From Lamellibrachia columna (taxonomy: Eukaryota; Annelida; Polychaeta; Sabellida; Siboglinidae), in contig OY759266.1 in the NCBI GenBank assembly GCA_963662155.1, positions 11,978,835 to 12,042,834 of the forward strand: a stretch of DNA of 64,000 nt. Direction: 5' to 3'. Made by a program: the position numbers and the translations under genes. The notes under the pieces are model-generated. The model was not told the origin of the DNA, ran no database searches, and saw only the letters and a program-made list of their open reading frames with translations. This document shows positions 1 to 64,000 of the stretch, one piece after another. Position 1 is the stretch's first letter. Each line of letters begins with the position of its first letter.

Positions 1-850
1 ACAAATGAAAGCAGTACTGTTGCAGATGGCGTCACCTTGCGGACTCAGAAATAATGTATAGTGTGTGTCTGGCAGCTTTCGTTGGATGTCTGTGGAAATA
101 CTAGGACTAGCTTTTATTTATTTTATTGCTCACTCGCCGTCAGCAAAGCGTGCGAGTTTGAATTGTTTATTTCACGATGCTCAAAGAATCGAGTGGTGGC
201 TGGCCGACGTTGTTTGTCTGGAATAACAAAAACGCGAACAATGTGCTTTTTCAGTGTCTGTCTCATGTGTTTTTGTAGTGTGTCGATTGAGTATTGTTTG
301 GTTTTGTAGATGCGCTGAAACTGCATCTTTGCTAAGTGCAAAACAAATAACGCAACACCTCATTAAGTTTATTTAGCATCATCAAAACATTTCAAAGCAC
401 ATGTAGATTGGACAAAATACATCACGCAAAACAAGCGCTAGTTATGAAATAGATCGGTGATCAATGACATGCTTCGCGAGTCATTCCTTAGAAGCACCCC
501 GCATTCTTCGCAAAGTTCACAGTGGCACCGCACTGTGGATTAGCTACCAGTCTGATTTAGAGGCTGATTTTACCCATAACAGCAGATCATGATTCCGGCC
601 ATGGTTGAGAACTAATAGATGCACATCCTATAGGGAACAACACGGTATTTGCCCATAGTTGGGGATTGGAATAGTGAAAAAAAAATAGTATCTTTTTACC
701 TGATTATCTTGCGGAGGATCTGAATCATAGCCTTAATACCATGCCCTGTCTTGTTTTGTCCTGCCTACAAGACAACCACAAACAAGAGTTTACATTCACT
801 AACAAAATGACTACAGTGGTAATCTAAATGACTGATTATAAATTTAATTT
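1..850. other. No gene recognised
   Basis: Unique-looking AT-rich sequence, presumably an SLC25A17 intron because the carrier continues off the left edge. Short ORFs here match nothing. Confidence 0.4.
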
Positions 851-853
851 TTT

Positions 854-881
854 TTCTACATTATAAGAAACTAAAAACACA

Positions 882-978
<97 letters not shown>

Positions 979-1020
979 CACACATTGTGTTTTTAGTTTC
1001 TTATAATGTAGAATTTTTTT

Positions 1021-1074
<54 letters not shown>

Positions 1075-1075
1075 C

Positions 1076-1109
<34 letters not shown>

Positions 1110-1120
1110 TATAAAAGCAT
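854..1120. repeat. Hairpin with (GT)n loop, followed by (TA)n
   Basis: A perfect 30 bp inverted repeat (854-883 and 984-1013, TTCTACATTATAAGAAACTA...) encloses ~(GT)40 and a short TA run. A long (TA)n tract follows at 1023-1110. The two ORFs drawn through it are low-complexity artefacts. Confidence 0.9.
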
Positions 1121-1359
1121 TACTAGGAAAATATGTGACTAATCAATCCAAACTATCTAGAAGGAAACACATATGACAAACACAGAACACAAATGGTCAA
1201 CATGTGAGCACAATACAACTGGCAAGACGCTGCCTGGAATTACTGGAGAATGCAAGTGCTGCTGAGGTTGTAAACTGTTGAATATACCAATGCCATTGCA
1301 TGCCAAGGAGGCTGTTGGTTCTGAAACTTCTGATGGTGTCACCAGCGTAGAAGACTCAC

Positions 1360-1458
1360 CCTAAGTCTGGCCTGCACCACTTGTAGAGGGTACGTGACAA
1401 ATGTTGCGACCAGCTTCGCCAGCGCTCCAACCACAAAGATAATACCACTGCCGAGTCG
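1360..1458 (-). CDS. SLC25A17: SLC25A17 exon 7 (last one inside the window)
   Basis: 99 bp between CTGTTGCAG and GTGAGT, phase 0 to 0. It encodes [13 protein letters not shown] and the third carrier signature [13 protein letters not shown]. No further exon is seen between it and base 1, so the gene continues off the left edge. Confidence 0.9.
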
Positions 1459-4400
1459 CTGCAACAGGATACGACATATTGGGGCTGGTTGGTGGCTGGT
1501 CTTGTTCTACTATTTTGTTGGTTTGTACTACAATTGTAGGGGCATTCTTAGACATCGTCTGTGTGGGAATGTTCTGCTCTCAAGGCATGTTCTTCAAAAG
1601 TTTGGTTTACAACAACATACTTGTGATTGACAATGGGGCAACATGTAATTTTGTAACTTGTATTGTGGTACTATTTTTGTTATACATCAAGTTGCAAATT
1701 TGTATGTAGTAGTTTTCTCCCTATTTTAACTGTTTTAGTAGCACAAAATGCCATTTATGAAGGGTCATAATTAAAGCCCATCTGTCATTGCCAAACTGAC
1801 TGTAACATTATCTTATATTCATTTAAATATGTGACAAGATGGTGCTATTTTCTGTAAACACTACACAATACAAAATAGTGGCCACAAACAGTAATGCTGT
1901 TTCCTTCAGTGAAAACTATTTTCACTGAATCAAATGGCATTAGTGATTGTGGTCAATAACATTAAAAATGGGGAACAATTATCAGGTAACAGTTGCTCAT
2001 TTCTTAAAATAGCCAGTTAATTGGACAAGAGTTTCCATGTGGATTTATACCTTTCCACCGAGTCTCTTCTGAAGGTAGCGTTTGAGGGCTTCGTAGACCA
2101 TGAAGTGGACAGCAGGGTTGGTTGTAAGCATGAGAGATGCAACAGTGCCACTCCACAGGGCGCCTACACCCTCCTGGCGGACTATCTTACTCAGACAGTC
2201 TGTAACAAGATACACCTCACTCAATTCAGACATCTTGGAAATCCTAAAAAACTATGGATTTGCCACCCTTTATTAAATACCTGATTGATTTCCATGTACT
2301 TTGATAAAATATTTTTTAGAACAGGTTTTATCTTAAAAATTGCCTTTCTAGTGCACCTTAGTCTTATTAATAGTAACCATTTCATGATGTGTTATGACTC
2401 ACAAAGCTGATTATAAAGTTGCTTATAATAACTCTCCACATGTGCAATGCCAAGCACCATGAACATCAGTATCATCTCTACTCAACATAATATGACACTG
2501 TATGAGATAACCCAGCTTAAGTCAGACAATCACAAACTGAGATATCAGCATTTTCTGTTACTTCAATTTGGTTTATTTCTTACCAAATCGGAATTTCAAA
2601 TGGACGTAAAATCAAAACAGTTTCAGGTAATTAATTTCTGATGTTTTGTATGTTATACAGAATTCGATACATTTTCAAAAAATACTGTAATATCAATTTG
2701 AGATTTTTCTCATGCAATGTCACATATGTGAAGATATTTACTGCTGCCTTGGTGATACAGTCCGAGTACAAAATAAATTATCTTGCATGTGCTGTAGTCA
2801 GGGCATCTCTTCTTTTACCATCACTACCACTACTTAAACATTTATACTGGTTTCCTTTTATTTATCGAATCACAATTAATCTGTCCACTCTTACATGTTG
2901 TGCTCTATATACACATTAACCACCCTTACTTACTTGTTATTTACTCTTTCACAACAACTTGTTGTTCCTAAAACTTAGGTTAACTTGGCCAAATGTGCTT
3001 TCTCTGTAGGTGCACCTAAGGTCTGGAATGAACTACCCATCACTTTGAAATCATTCAAAACTATAGCTACCTTCAGTAAAAAATTGAAGACATTTTTATT
3101 CCAATTGCATTTCCACCTAAAATCTTCGGTGGTCCCTCATTCTGATGACGACTCTTGCACGTCTCTGTTCACAATTATCCTTAATGATTCTGTTTTGTTG
3201 CACCTCTGAGCTCAGGTTCCTGGGGGTATAGGCACAATACAGCTCAGGTTCCTGGGGGTATAGGCACAATACAGCTCAGGTTCCTGGGGGCATAGGCACA
3301 ATATAGCTCAGGTTCCTGGGGGTAATAGGCACAATACAGCTCAGGTTCCTGGGGGTATAGGCACAATACAGCTCAGGTTCCTGGGGGTATAGGCACAATA
3401 CAGCTCAGGTTCCTGGGGGTATAGGCACAATATAGCTCAGGTTCCTGTGGAATGGCACAATATAGCTCAAGTTCCTGGGGGTATAGGCACAATATAGCTC
3501 AGGTTCCTGGGGGTATAGGCACAATACAGCTCAGGTTCCTGGGGATATAGGCACAATACAGCTCAGGTTCCTGGGGGTATAGGCACAATATAGCTCAGGT
3601 TCCTGGGGGTATAGGCACAATATAGCTCAAGTTCCTGGGGATATAGGCACAATACAGCTCAGGTTCCTGGGGGTATAGGCACAATATAGCTCAGGTTCCT
3701 GGGGGTATAGGCACAATACAGCTCAGGTTCCTGGGGGTATAGGCACAATATAGCTCAGGTTCCTGGGGGTATAGGCACAATACAGCTCAGGTTCCTGGGG
3801 GTATAGGCACAATATAGCTCAGGTTCCTGGGGGTATAGGCACAATATAGCTCAGGTTCCTGGGGGTATAGGCACAATATAGAAGTTTGTTATTATTATTA
3901 CTGGTAAAAATGCTCATTCTCCTGACAGGATAATTTTGTAGTGTTTATGAAATGTTCGGATACACAACATTATCATAGAAATATCCATCTATGTCTTGGT
4001 ACTTGGTGCAGCCAGTCAATATATTATCTTGACGGGTTCTTGGAATGTAACTCTCGAAATTGTGACAATACTGGCAGTCATAGTAATATCTAGCTTGCCT
4101 GTGTATTAGGTCACTTCAGACAATCATAGAAAAAACGTATATGATGTTGTGAATGATTGTACATAATAACTACAAAGGGTAATTTGATTATTCATAGAAA
4201 GGGTAATAGCAGGGTAAATTATGAAAAAAATTAAACTGAGATGACCCGACCATGGAGTCATAGATTAAGCCCTGAAAGTATGGTACCCAAGTTACAAAGC
4301 ATCTAGGAGTAGCAAAACATACATACACTTCATAATCCTTTCATCGTGCCATCACTCACCAAATATGCCTCTGTAGTGAGGATGTTTGGGTTTTTGGTTG

Positions 4401-7400
4401 TCGTTCCTCATTTTCCACTTGATGCCCTGGAGCTTGAGGCGCGTGTTGGCCACCCACAGAGGGGTTGTCAACAAAACATTTGTGGCACCTGAAAGTGAAA
4501 TCAACACACCTGTGTAGAGGGAATATTAGCAGCACTGTGTCAATGTAGCAGAACGCATGTGGCTATCACAGAATGCCTCTCTGGTACAGAACATTCATAT
4601 GAATCTAGTAAGTAAATCGAATAGCTGGCTGTTGAATTTCATATTCATATGTGCCTTTGCCATTGTTTAACTTCCAGTAAGGTGGAGAGGAAGAGTCCAA
4701 ATGAAACTGTTGTTATTTGTACTGGATCAGTACTCTCATTAGAAACCAGACTTATGTCTACAACCATCCTCGCTAGCCAAGGCTTGTAGTAGTACCACAG
4801 TACCCCTGGCAGATCGACCTGTTGAAACGTGGATTTGTCAGTTTATCCCACGCCATGTGCAGATGTATGTTGAATCATTTGTACTTGGTCCTACTTCCTG
4901 TCTTGGTCGACGTGTTTCTAGGAACTAGACGCACCTACGCCCAAACTTCAAGGAGTGCTCCCACAAAATTAAGTTCCAATTAAAATTAATTTCCTGTATG
5001 TGAGCTCTATAAATCTAAGTGAGCAATATTATTGGTTCCATGAATATTCCTGAAAGTTCTGTTTCAACAGGTTAATTTGTCCGGGGTACTGACGTAATCA
5101 GAAGCCCTGGAGGAGAGGATGTCTACAAGTGTGGCAGTTTATTGATACACTGTCACCTTATGGCCCGGATGTCAGGTATGAAGTGAAATGTGATAATAAA
5201 AAGATTTCATGCGATTTAAAAATATTGGATAGCTAATTAACTTCCTAACAAAGCCATTATCTTCATCCAGATGTCAACTTTAGGGAACAGCTTAAACTGT
5301 TATGGTTTATGTTTACTGTTTCTTCTGTTTTGGCTATTTCTGTTCTGTCAGGCACTCAGAGAGGCGGTGTCCATAACAGCCTCCAAGTAGGAGGAAAGTA
5401 ATCTGGTTTTCTTCACTCTGGGTGCTGTGTGACTTCAGCACATGGGCTTGTATTACAGTCACCTGATTTGACTGAGGTACAGCATATCGTTAATGCTTGC
5501 ACATACTGTGAAGCAAACTGGAATGCCCAAACAAAAATAAGAAACATATTTTGTTAAACAGAAGTAGCATACTACATACAGAATATGCGAAGGTAAACAT
5601 CAGCTGCAGTTTGTTGACTGTCATATCACTAAGACTGACTGTCTGGTACAAACTGCAGCACTGTAGAGTAACAAACAATGTGTACTTCCTTATACAGCTA
5701 TATACCCTTGTATGGAGTCAGCTACAGCATAATTGTAATACACACTGCCTGCTTGGCACCTCACGCCACACACCCGATGGGGAAGCAGCTCCAGCCGCTG
5801 CCCTCTGCCATCAGAGAGGAGGGAGGGAGCACCGCCACCCTCTGCCATCACAGAGGAGGGAGGAAGCACTGCCACTCTCTGCCATCAGAGAGGATGGAGG
5901 GAGCACTGCCACTCTCTACCATCAGAGAGGAGGGAGGGAGCACCAGTGCCCTCTGTCATCAGAGAGGAGAGAGGGAGCACTGTTGCCCTCTGCCATCAGA
6001 GCGGAGGGAGGGAGCACTACCGCCCTCTGCCATCAGAGATGAGGGAGGGAGCACTGCCGCCCTCTGCCATCAGAGAGGACGGAGGGAACATTGCCACCCT
6101 CTGCCATCAGAGAGGAGGGAGGGAGCACCGCTGCCCTCTGCCATCAGAGAGGAGGGAGGGAGCACCACCACCCTTTGCCATCAAAGAGGAGGGAGGGAGC
6201 ACTGGTACCCTCTGCCATCAGAGAGAGAGGGAGCACTGTTGCCCTCTGCCATCAGAGAGGAGGGAGGGAGCACTACCGCCATCTCTGCCATCAGAGAGGA
6301 GGGAGGGAGGGAGCAAGAACCAGTCCATGACAGGGTACATATTTACCCACTCTGTGACACCTTTTATTTCCCCTAGCATAGACACCAGGTAGAAGAGGCC
6401 AACAGCCTTTAGTGTCTCTTCTAAAACAGGCAATCCCCTCGATAGACAGTCTGGTGGCGTTCTAACCATTGAGCCACTACTTATTGCAGACTGCTACCCA
6501 ATGTGTGAAAACTACAAGTAGAACAAACCTGCAATGAGACCCAACAGAAGGTCCTTGGCAGCTGTTGGGTGACTGTGTGGACCATAGGTGATGGCTTTGA
6601 GACCATTGAACACGTAGAAGTAGACAAAGTTGGAGCAGTAGATACTGGTGACCACAGGAAGCCATCCTCGGTAGACGCCAGTCCTGAAACACCATCAATG
6701 ATGATCATCAATATTTGGTTCATGGAGTTTGAGGACACAAAATAATGTTTTATTCATGATATTTTCTTACCAATTATCAGTCCACTCATCAAGCTACTAT
6801 ATTTTATCATGACAGTCTTTACTCTGTTTTACTCCAATATTATGTTGTTAAAAGTGCATTTTGTACATTTTAGTCATGCCTATAGTGGGCATCTTTGAGT
6901 AGTATTCCTGCTGCAAATTACCTAAATCTTTGCCACTATCCACAACAGAGTGCTGTGTTGTATACTCTAGACAGTGACTGTGCATCACATATAACACTAA
7001 CTGCTAGTAACAAATCATGTAGTGCTTCACCACTCCTTGGCTGCCTGTGTAACCCTCATTGACAGTAGTACTTACAATCCTTCCTCTTCAAAGATCTCTG
7101 CTATGACCGTGGGTGAATACTGAGCCTTTCTCTGGTCATCCACTACAAACGTGAAAGATGAAATTACACTCTTCCCCGAGACTCTTGAACTGGCTATCTA
7201 CAGTTCTTCATATGGAAACGTCAACACACCATCTAAAGTTTGCTGTCTTCAAGCAGTGGTGCTTGAAGTGTGTATCCGTGGACTGGATTAGGTTGACCTG
7301 TCCAGCATTCCTACATATGTATCAGAAGTGGTCAAGTGGTCAAGTGCTCAGAAGTAGTCAAGTGGAACAGGCCACAAAGTCTTCACATTTCATCTGAATA

Positions 7401-8564
7401 CGACCCTAATCGTATTCAGTAACATGACCCCAATTGTATTCAGGAAGATTGGCCAAGTTTCACATGGTTGAATGTAAACTAAACAGGATTGCGGTGCTGT
7501 GCTGTACACATGTACCAAAAATTGGTAACTGACAAAAATTTACATCCCTATGTATCTACACATTAGGTATTTGGCTTCAAGACATCACAACATATATTTT
7601 GCAGTAGACGGTGGGTGGGTCATACAACTGACAGACAAAAAGTGATTCGTTATCTTCTCTGGAAATTACCGTGAGAAGAACACTCCCATGACATGACCAT
7701 TGTTGCAACAAAATAACAACGAGGACAAGATTACCACTTGATTACCCCCAATAAACAACCACCCTCATTTCTCTCTAGCAATCGTGTGCGTTCTATAATA
7801 TGTTGGTGCAACATCTACAGTGTATGGTAAAACCTGATGGTAAAACTTGAACATAGTCAAACCACTCATGAGAGACCACCCTCTTTTATGACTACCAGTT
7901 TGAATTTGTATGTGATCTTAAAAAGGGGGTTCTATTGTGCACATACCTTGTAAGCGTGTTCTTGCTGTTTCAAGAGGATAAAATGTTGTGATGGCAACAG
8001 AGCTGCCCTGGAAAATGTCAATCACAACAAATGTAAGCGCATATTGAATGCAACAGTTAACTATTACCTGAAATACACAGTTGTAATTATCAGTGAAAGG
8101 AACTATTTGAAGTGTGCATGTACTACGTAGATGCACTAACGGAGGTAATTTGTACTAGCATCAGGCCATCATATTGCCATCATTATCACGTTAATGCCTG
8201 GTAATAATTAACAATTATTAGTTACCTGGCCTAAGTACAATGATCTGCTCTTCAAAGACGAGTATGTTTCACGTCAGGAGATTAACTATTTTGTAGAGCA
8301 TGGCTTCATCAGAATTATCTCGTAGGCATTTGATTTATAACAGAAGTTAGATAATAGAGATTAGACATTACTCAGCATATTAGAATTTAGCGTAGCCGTA
8401 GTCGTAGGCAACGCGGGTGTAGGCGTAACAACTTCTTAGACTAGTCCTTAACATATATTATCAATATTTAATATAATTATCATTGGTACCGTTGCCCCAG
8501 CCACCGCATGGACTAGGCTTTTGTATGAAAATACATTCTTCAGAGCCAAGCCCTTCTCGCCCAT
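1360..8564 (-). CDS. SLC25A17: Peroxisomal membrane carrier PMP34 (SLC25A17), 7 exons, 3' end outside window
   Basis: This is a mitochondrial-carrier-family protein whose known members sit in the peroxisomal membrane and exchange CoA, FAD, NAD and adenine nucleotides. Seven exons join in frame to ~245 residues; the family is ~300 residues, so the last exon(s), covering the end of the third repeat, lie left of base 1. Three carrier signatures are visible: [12 protein letters not shown] (res 34-45), [12 protein letters not shown] in exon 5 and [13 protein letters not shown] in exon 7. The [10 protein letters not shown] form and the N-terminal [12 protein letters not shown] are typical of PMP34 rather than other carriers. 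The ATG at 8564 has A at -3 and G at +4. All six introns that can be read are GT-AG with matching phases. Introns carry a LINE with a 32 bp minisatellite, a 36 bp minisatellite, a foldback repeat and a SINE. The assignment is very likely; substrate is inferred from the family. Confidence 0.92.
2051..2199 (-). CDS. SLC25A17: SLC25A17 exon 6
   Basis: 149 bp between TTGTTACAG and GTATAA, phase 1 to 0. It encodes [14 protein letters not shown] and [14 protein letters not shown], the conserved second half of carrier repeat 2. Confidence 0.93.
2785..3895 (+). mobile_element. Degenerate LINE 3' end (L2/CR1-like) with internal minisatellite
   Basis: Fragments [19 protein letters not shown] (2840 region) and [18 protein letters not shown] then [10 protein letters not shown] (3000-3105) are the usual C-terminus of CR1/L2-group reverse transcriptases. 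After the stop near 3209 the 3' UTR is expanded into a 32 bp array and ends in an ATT-type tail (TTATTATTATTACTGG, 3885-3902). Stops and frame shifts show it is dead. Confidence 0.75.
3209..3882 (+). repeat. 32 bp minisatellite, ~21 copies
   Basis: The unit is GCTCAGGTTCCTGGGGGTAT followed by AGGCACAATAYA. It sits in the SLC25A17 intron between exons 5 and 6 and inside the 3' UTR of the LINE fragment. Confidence 0.95.
3903..4359. other. Intronic, no gene
   Basis: Ordinary AT-rich intron sequence; nothing recognised. Confidence 0.4.
4360..4488 (-). CDS. SLC25A17: SLC25A17 exon 5
   Basis: 129 bp between TTTCAG and GTGAGT, phase 1 to 1. It encodes the second carrier signature [15 protein letters not shown] and a basic loop ending YRGIF. 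Confidence 0.93.
4755..5130. repeat. Foldback/MITE-like repeat, copy 1
   Basis: Nested inverted repeats. Inner arms 4798-4828 (CAGTACCCCTGGCAGATCGA..) and 5060-5091 are near mirror images, and outer arms around ATCCTCGCTAGCC (4765) and AGGAGAGGATGTCTACA (5112) also pair. A second copy lies at 44696-44982. No coding capacity. Confidence 0.75.
5131..5800. other. Intronic, no gene
   Basis: SLC25A17 intron between exons 4 and 5; nothing recognised before the minisatellite. Confidence 0.4.
5802..6315. repeat. 36 bp GC-rich minisatellite, ~14 copies
   Basis: The unit is CCTCTGCCATCAGAGAGGAG followed by GGAGGGAGCACTGCCA. 36 is a multiple of three, so several frames stay open; these ORFs are not genes. 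Confidence 0.95.
6318..6485 (-). mobile_element. SINE family A, copy 1
   Basis: The minus strand reads GTGGCTCAATGGTTAGAACG (box A-like), then TAGAAGAGACACTAAAGGCT and GTTGGCCTCTTCT, matching the copies at 10921-11640 and 59092-59320. The box B and core part is deleted. Confidence 0.7.
6529..6683 (-). CDS. SLC25A17: SLC25A17 exon 4
   Basis: 155 bp between GTTTCAG and GTTTGT. It encodes [13 protein letters not shown], then [15 protein letters not shown], then [12 protein letters not shown], the second helix of repeat 1 and the start of repeat 2. A SINE copy begins about 45 bp beyond its 3' end. Confidence 0.93.
7076..7142 (-). CDS. SLC25A17: SLC25A17 exon 3
   Basis: 67 bp between TTTGTAG and GTAAGT; phase 1 in, phase 2 out. 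It encodes the charged matrix-type loop [13 protein letters not shown] then [10 protein letters not shown], which matches the PMP34 loop after signature 1. Confidence 0.9.
7143..7946. other. Intronic, no gene
   Basis: SLC25A17 intron 2. Short direct repeats near 7330-7440 (GGTCAAGTGGTCAAGTG; CGTATTCAG twice). No coding evidence. Confidence 0.4.
7947..8007 (-). CDS. SLC25A17: SLC25A17 exon 2
   Basis: 61 bp, entered in phase 0 after TTTTCCAG and left in phase 1 at GTATGT. It encodes the first carrier signature [12 protein letters not shown] with the invariant P-x-E-x-x-R residues. Confidence 0.93.
8490..8564 (-). CDS. SLC25A17: SLC25A17 exon 1 (start codon)
   Basis: Reads 25 residues beginning [18 protein letters not shown] and ending in HAVAGAT, then a GTACCA donor, phase 0. 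The HAVAGA stretch is the conserved start of carrier repeat 1. Kozak context ACGATGG is strong. It was too short to stand out as an ORF. Confidence 0.85.
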
Positions 8565-8939
8565 CGTGAACAGGGAACTTGCGTGGAATTCGACAGTCTC
8601 ACGATGTTACCTGGCCTAGCCCAGTCCCTGAGACTGAGTGGGTGTCGCCGTCGTCAGCGGATCGGCTTCACAGCAACCCAGATTGCTTTAGCGCTTAACA
8701 GTATTAGATAATCCACGCTGCCCTATGACCAAAGTGATAATTGTTTATGCTTAGGTACTGCTACTCTGGTGAAAACAGACGTATATTCATTGTCTTATGA
8801 CCAATAAGATTAAAATCCCTTCCATTTATATCACCCGCTAAACACGAAAATCGAAACACACGACGTAAGTGCCATTCATGATATGTTCTTATGTTGCATG
8901 TTTCTATAACTTGCACGACGCACTATAATATTATTTTCG

Positions 8940-9500
8940 GTTCCCTGAGGTAACCCAGAAGTAGTCTTCTTTCTGGCAAAATAACGTTCTTATTTGAGAC
9001 ATGGCATTGGTTCTGTGTATGTCAGCCTTTAGTCTAGTTTTTCCTTCAAAGCTAAGATCACATTAATTGTTGATGATGATTTGGTAAAGTGTTTAATGTA
9101 ATTCCAGAATCTTTGATAATTTACTTTTATTTGGTCAACCAACTTTTCTTCATACTGTAATTTTGCTTCCTTTAAGACTGTCTGTAGCTTTTCATTTTCT
9201 AATTCATAGATTATGTGACCAGCTGAAAGCTCACTTTTGTTGCTACTACTTATTTAACATGTTTCTCTTTTTTGCCTTTGGTGCAGATTTATATCTTACC
9301 CATGGAGGCTTTAATCTTGATCCCTGCTTTATCTTTTTGAATGGGATATGTTTCTCCATTAGTTGTGTATAATACTGCTTGAAATGTTCCCAAATTGTTG
9401 TCATATATTTAGTATTGTACTATTTTGTCCAATCTTTTTTTTTTATTTCTGTCTTTATTGCCTCATAATTGGCTTGGATGAAACCATGGTGAGATGCCAC
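8940..9500 (-). mobile_element. LINE fragment (endonuclease/ORF region), copy 1
   Basis: Closely resembles 13964-14530 over most of its length, for example TAGTCTTCTTTCTGGCAAAA and AAGTGTTTARTGTAATTCCA. That larger copy carries recognisable LINE endonuclease pieces on the minus strand. Frames are broken. Confidence 0.6.
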
Positions 9501-9587
9501 ATGTCGTTGATATTTTGATGGGTTAATTTTGGTAAGTTGGGCAAGTACACCTTTAACAGAAATCTTTTGTTTTGAGATATGTCAATA

Positions 9588-10370
9588 TGGCCTTTTGCCC
9601 ATTGTTGGTAGTGGGGTACTCCCTTGTTCTGAGAAAACACTCTTAAAGTAAAGGTATGTTCTTATAGCGCAGTATCCGGTCCATAGGACTGCTCAAAGCG
9701 CTTTACACTTCACCCCCTGGCAGACCTGTTCATTCCAAGGCCATCTCAACTTCTTTGGGAAGTATTCAGCCACGCTGCAATTGCTGCGCGAAGGCTATTC
9801 ATTCACGTATCCACCACTGTCTGTATTGCCAGGTACTCATTTATACAGCTGAGTGAACTGTGGCAACGTGGGGTGATCAAACTTGCCAAAGGTTCGAAGC
9901 GACCGCAGTGGGATTTGAAACCGGGTTCTCTCGATTGAGAGTCCGGCCTTCTAACCGGTATGCTATCGCGCCCCACTTACAGCAAATTGTTATTTAGAGC
10001 TTCTGCTTTTAGTCCTTCTATTCTGTAACGTTTTTGTTCGAAAAAGTATTTCTCAAGTAAATTTGGCATAAAACATGTATTTTTTTAATGTTAAAAAAAG
10101 TACTTTAAATAAAAAGTAAACATATATTTTTGTTTTGTTTTATTTGCCAAAAAAAATATGTCAACTATCCCTGGTGGCCTTTTGCTCATTGTTGGTAGTG
10201 GGGTACTCCCTTGTTCTGAGAAAACACTATTTCTCAAGTAAATTTGGCATAAAACATGTATTTTTTTAATGTTAAAAAATTTACTTTAAATAAAAAGTAA
10301 ACATATATATTTTTTGGTTTTATTTGCCAAAAAAAATATGTCAATTATCCCTGTTGTTAGGACAAACGTC
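9588..10370. repeat. Duplicated AT-rich repeat interrupted by a SINE
   Basis: A segment containing ATTGTTGGTAGTGGGGTACT and TTCTCAAGTAAATTTGGCAT occurs twice (around 10045-10230 and 10195-10370). A third partial copy at 9588-9643 is separated from its continuation at 10044 by the insertion holding SINE family B. Confidence 0.75.
9640..9978 (-). mobile_element. SINE family B, tRNA-headed
   Basis: The minus strand starts GGGGCGCGATAGCATACCGG (box A-like) and has GGTTTCAAATCCCAC (box B-like). It then has the core CTTTGGCAAGTTTGATCACC CCACGTTGCC and a tail AAGCGCTTTGAGCAGTCC / GGATACTGCGCTATAAG. These are hallmarks of a Pol III retroposon. A 5'-truncated relative lies at 60405-60495. Confidence 0.8.
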
Positions 10371-10594
10371 CCCTCACCTTTTTTCCCAGAATACTATTTC
10401 AAGCACACGAAACAAAATCCGGTAAGTCTAATCCCAGACCTACCCAGCATGGGGATTTCGCCCGCCTTTGTCAAATCATAGATCCGCCCACTCCCGTTTA
10501 GTCGATCGGACGTTAAGCATACTATGAGTATTACTAGTATGGCACTGCGCTGAGTGAGCAGACGGCGGCGTCGAAGCCAAAGGGAGGTCGGACG

Positions 10595-64000
<53,406 letters not shown>

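Larger units (their letters stand above)
8565..10594. promoter_or_regulatory. Head-to-head upstream interval of SLC25A17 and ABCC1
   Basis: The two start codons are 2,030 bp apart and point away from each other, so both promoters should lie here. The last ~210 bp before the ABCC1 ATG are relatively GC and CpG rich (for example GACGGCGGCGTCGAAGCC near 10561). No TATA box or defined factor site could be assigned. Much of the middle is an old LINE fragment, a SINE and a duplicated AT-rich repeat. Confidence 0.45.

Noticed and set aside
3209..3882. CRISPR-like regular repeats (also 51245-52403)
   Set aside because: Units are head-to-tail with no unique spacers, and the window is animal DNA.
5551..6392. 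Plus-strand ORFs of 148-232 residues with REEGGST repeats
   Set aside because: 36 bp minisatellite, open in several frames, no domain, intronic to SLC25A17.
7158..7397. 79-residue plus ORF as a gene
   Set aside because: Begins beside SLC25A17 exon 3 on the opposite strand, no recognisable domain, splice context of an intron.
9890..9978. tRNA gene
   Set aside because: Box A and B-like sequences are present, but no proper cloverleaf or acceptor pairing; it continues into a SINE body.

Overview
This is eukaryotic, animal DNA: two split genes with canonical GT-AG exons of vertebrate-like size and phase, set in repeat-rich introns. No bacterial operons, CRISPR or rRNA are seen. Protein matches, intron positions like those I recall for the human genes, and the mix of LINEs, hAT and pogo-like DNA transposons, SINEs and minisatellites suggest a marine-type invertebrate (lophotrochozoan or invertebrate deuterostome). 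The species cannot be named from the sequence alone.

Layout. On the minus strand, seven exons (8564 down to 1360) encode the first ~245 residues of a peroxisomal solute carrier, SLC25A17/PMP34. Its 3' end lies left of the window. About 2 kb upstream and head to head, a plus-strand ABCC1/MRP1-like ABC transporter starts at 10595 and runs to at least 59627 (19 supported exons plus one candidate at 61078-61128). These cover TMD0, TMD1 and the complete first nucleotide-binding domain (~876 residues). The second half of the transporter lies right of the window. ABCC1 intron 1 (15.3 kb) appears to use a GC-AG splice pair. The two genes have no obvious shared pathway; they share only the promoter interval.

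Everything else is intronic or intergenic repeat. It includes a near-complete hAT transposon (18142-20805), three copies of one CR1/Jockey-type LINE, older LINE pieces, a second LINE type inside a GATA-like satellite, a broken Ty3/Gypsy element, a pogo-like remnant, two tRNA-headed SINE families and many tandem arrays (18, 20, 22, 29, 32, 34, 36, 52, 60 and 77 bp units). 

The recurring theme is local tandem amplification at structural junctions: splice sites of ABCC1 exons 4, 5 and 11, a LINE 3' UTR, and a retrotransposon integrase reading frame (23 in-frame copies of a 60 bp unit). Hairpins whose loops are microsatellites, and an inverted LINE pair around ABCC1 exon 5, are the other unusual structures. 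Coordinates and translations were worked out by eye; no alignment or database search was run.
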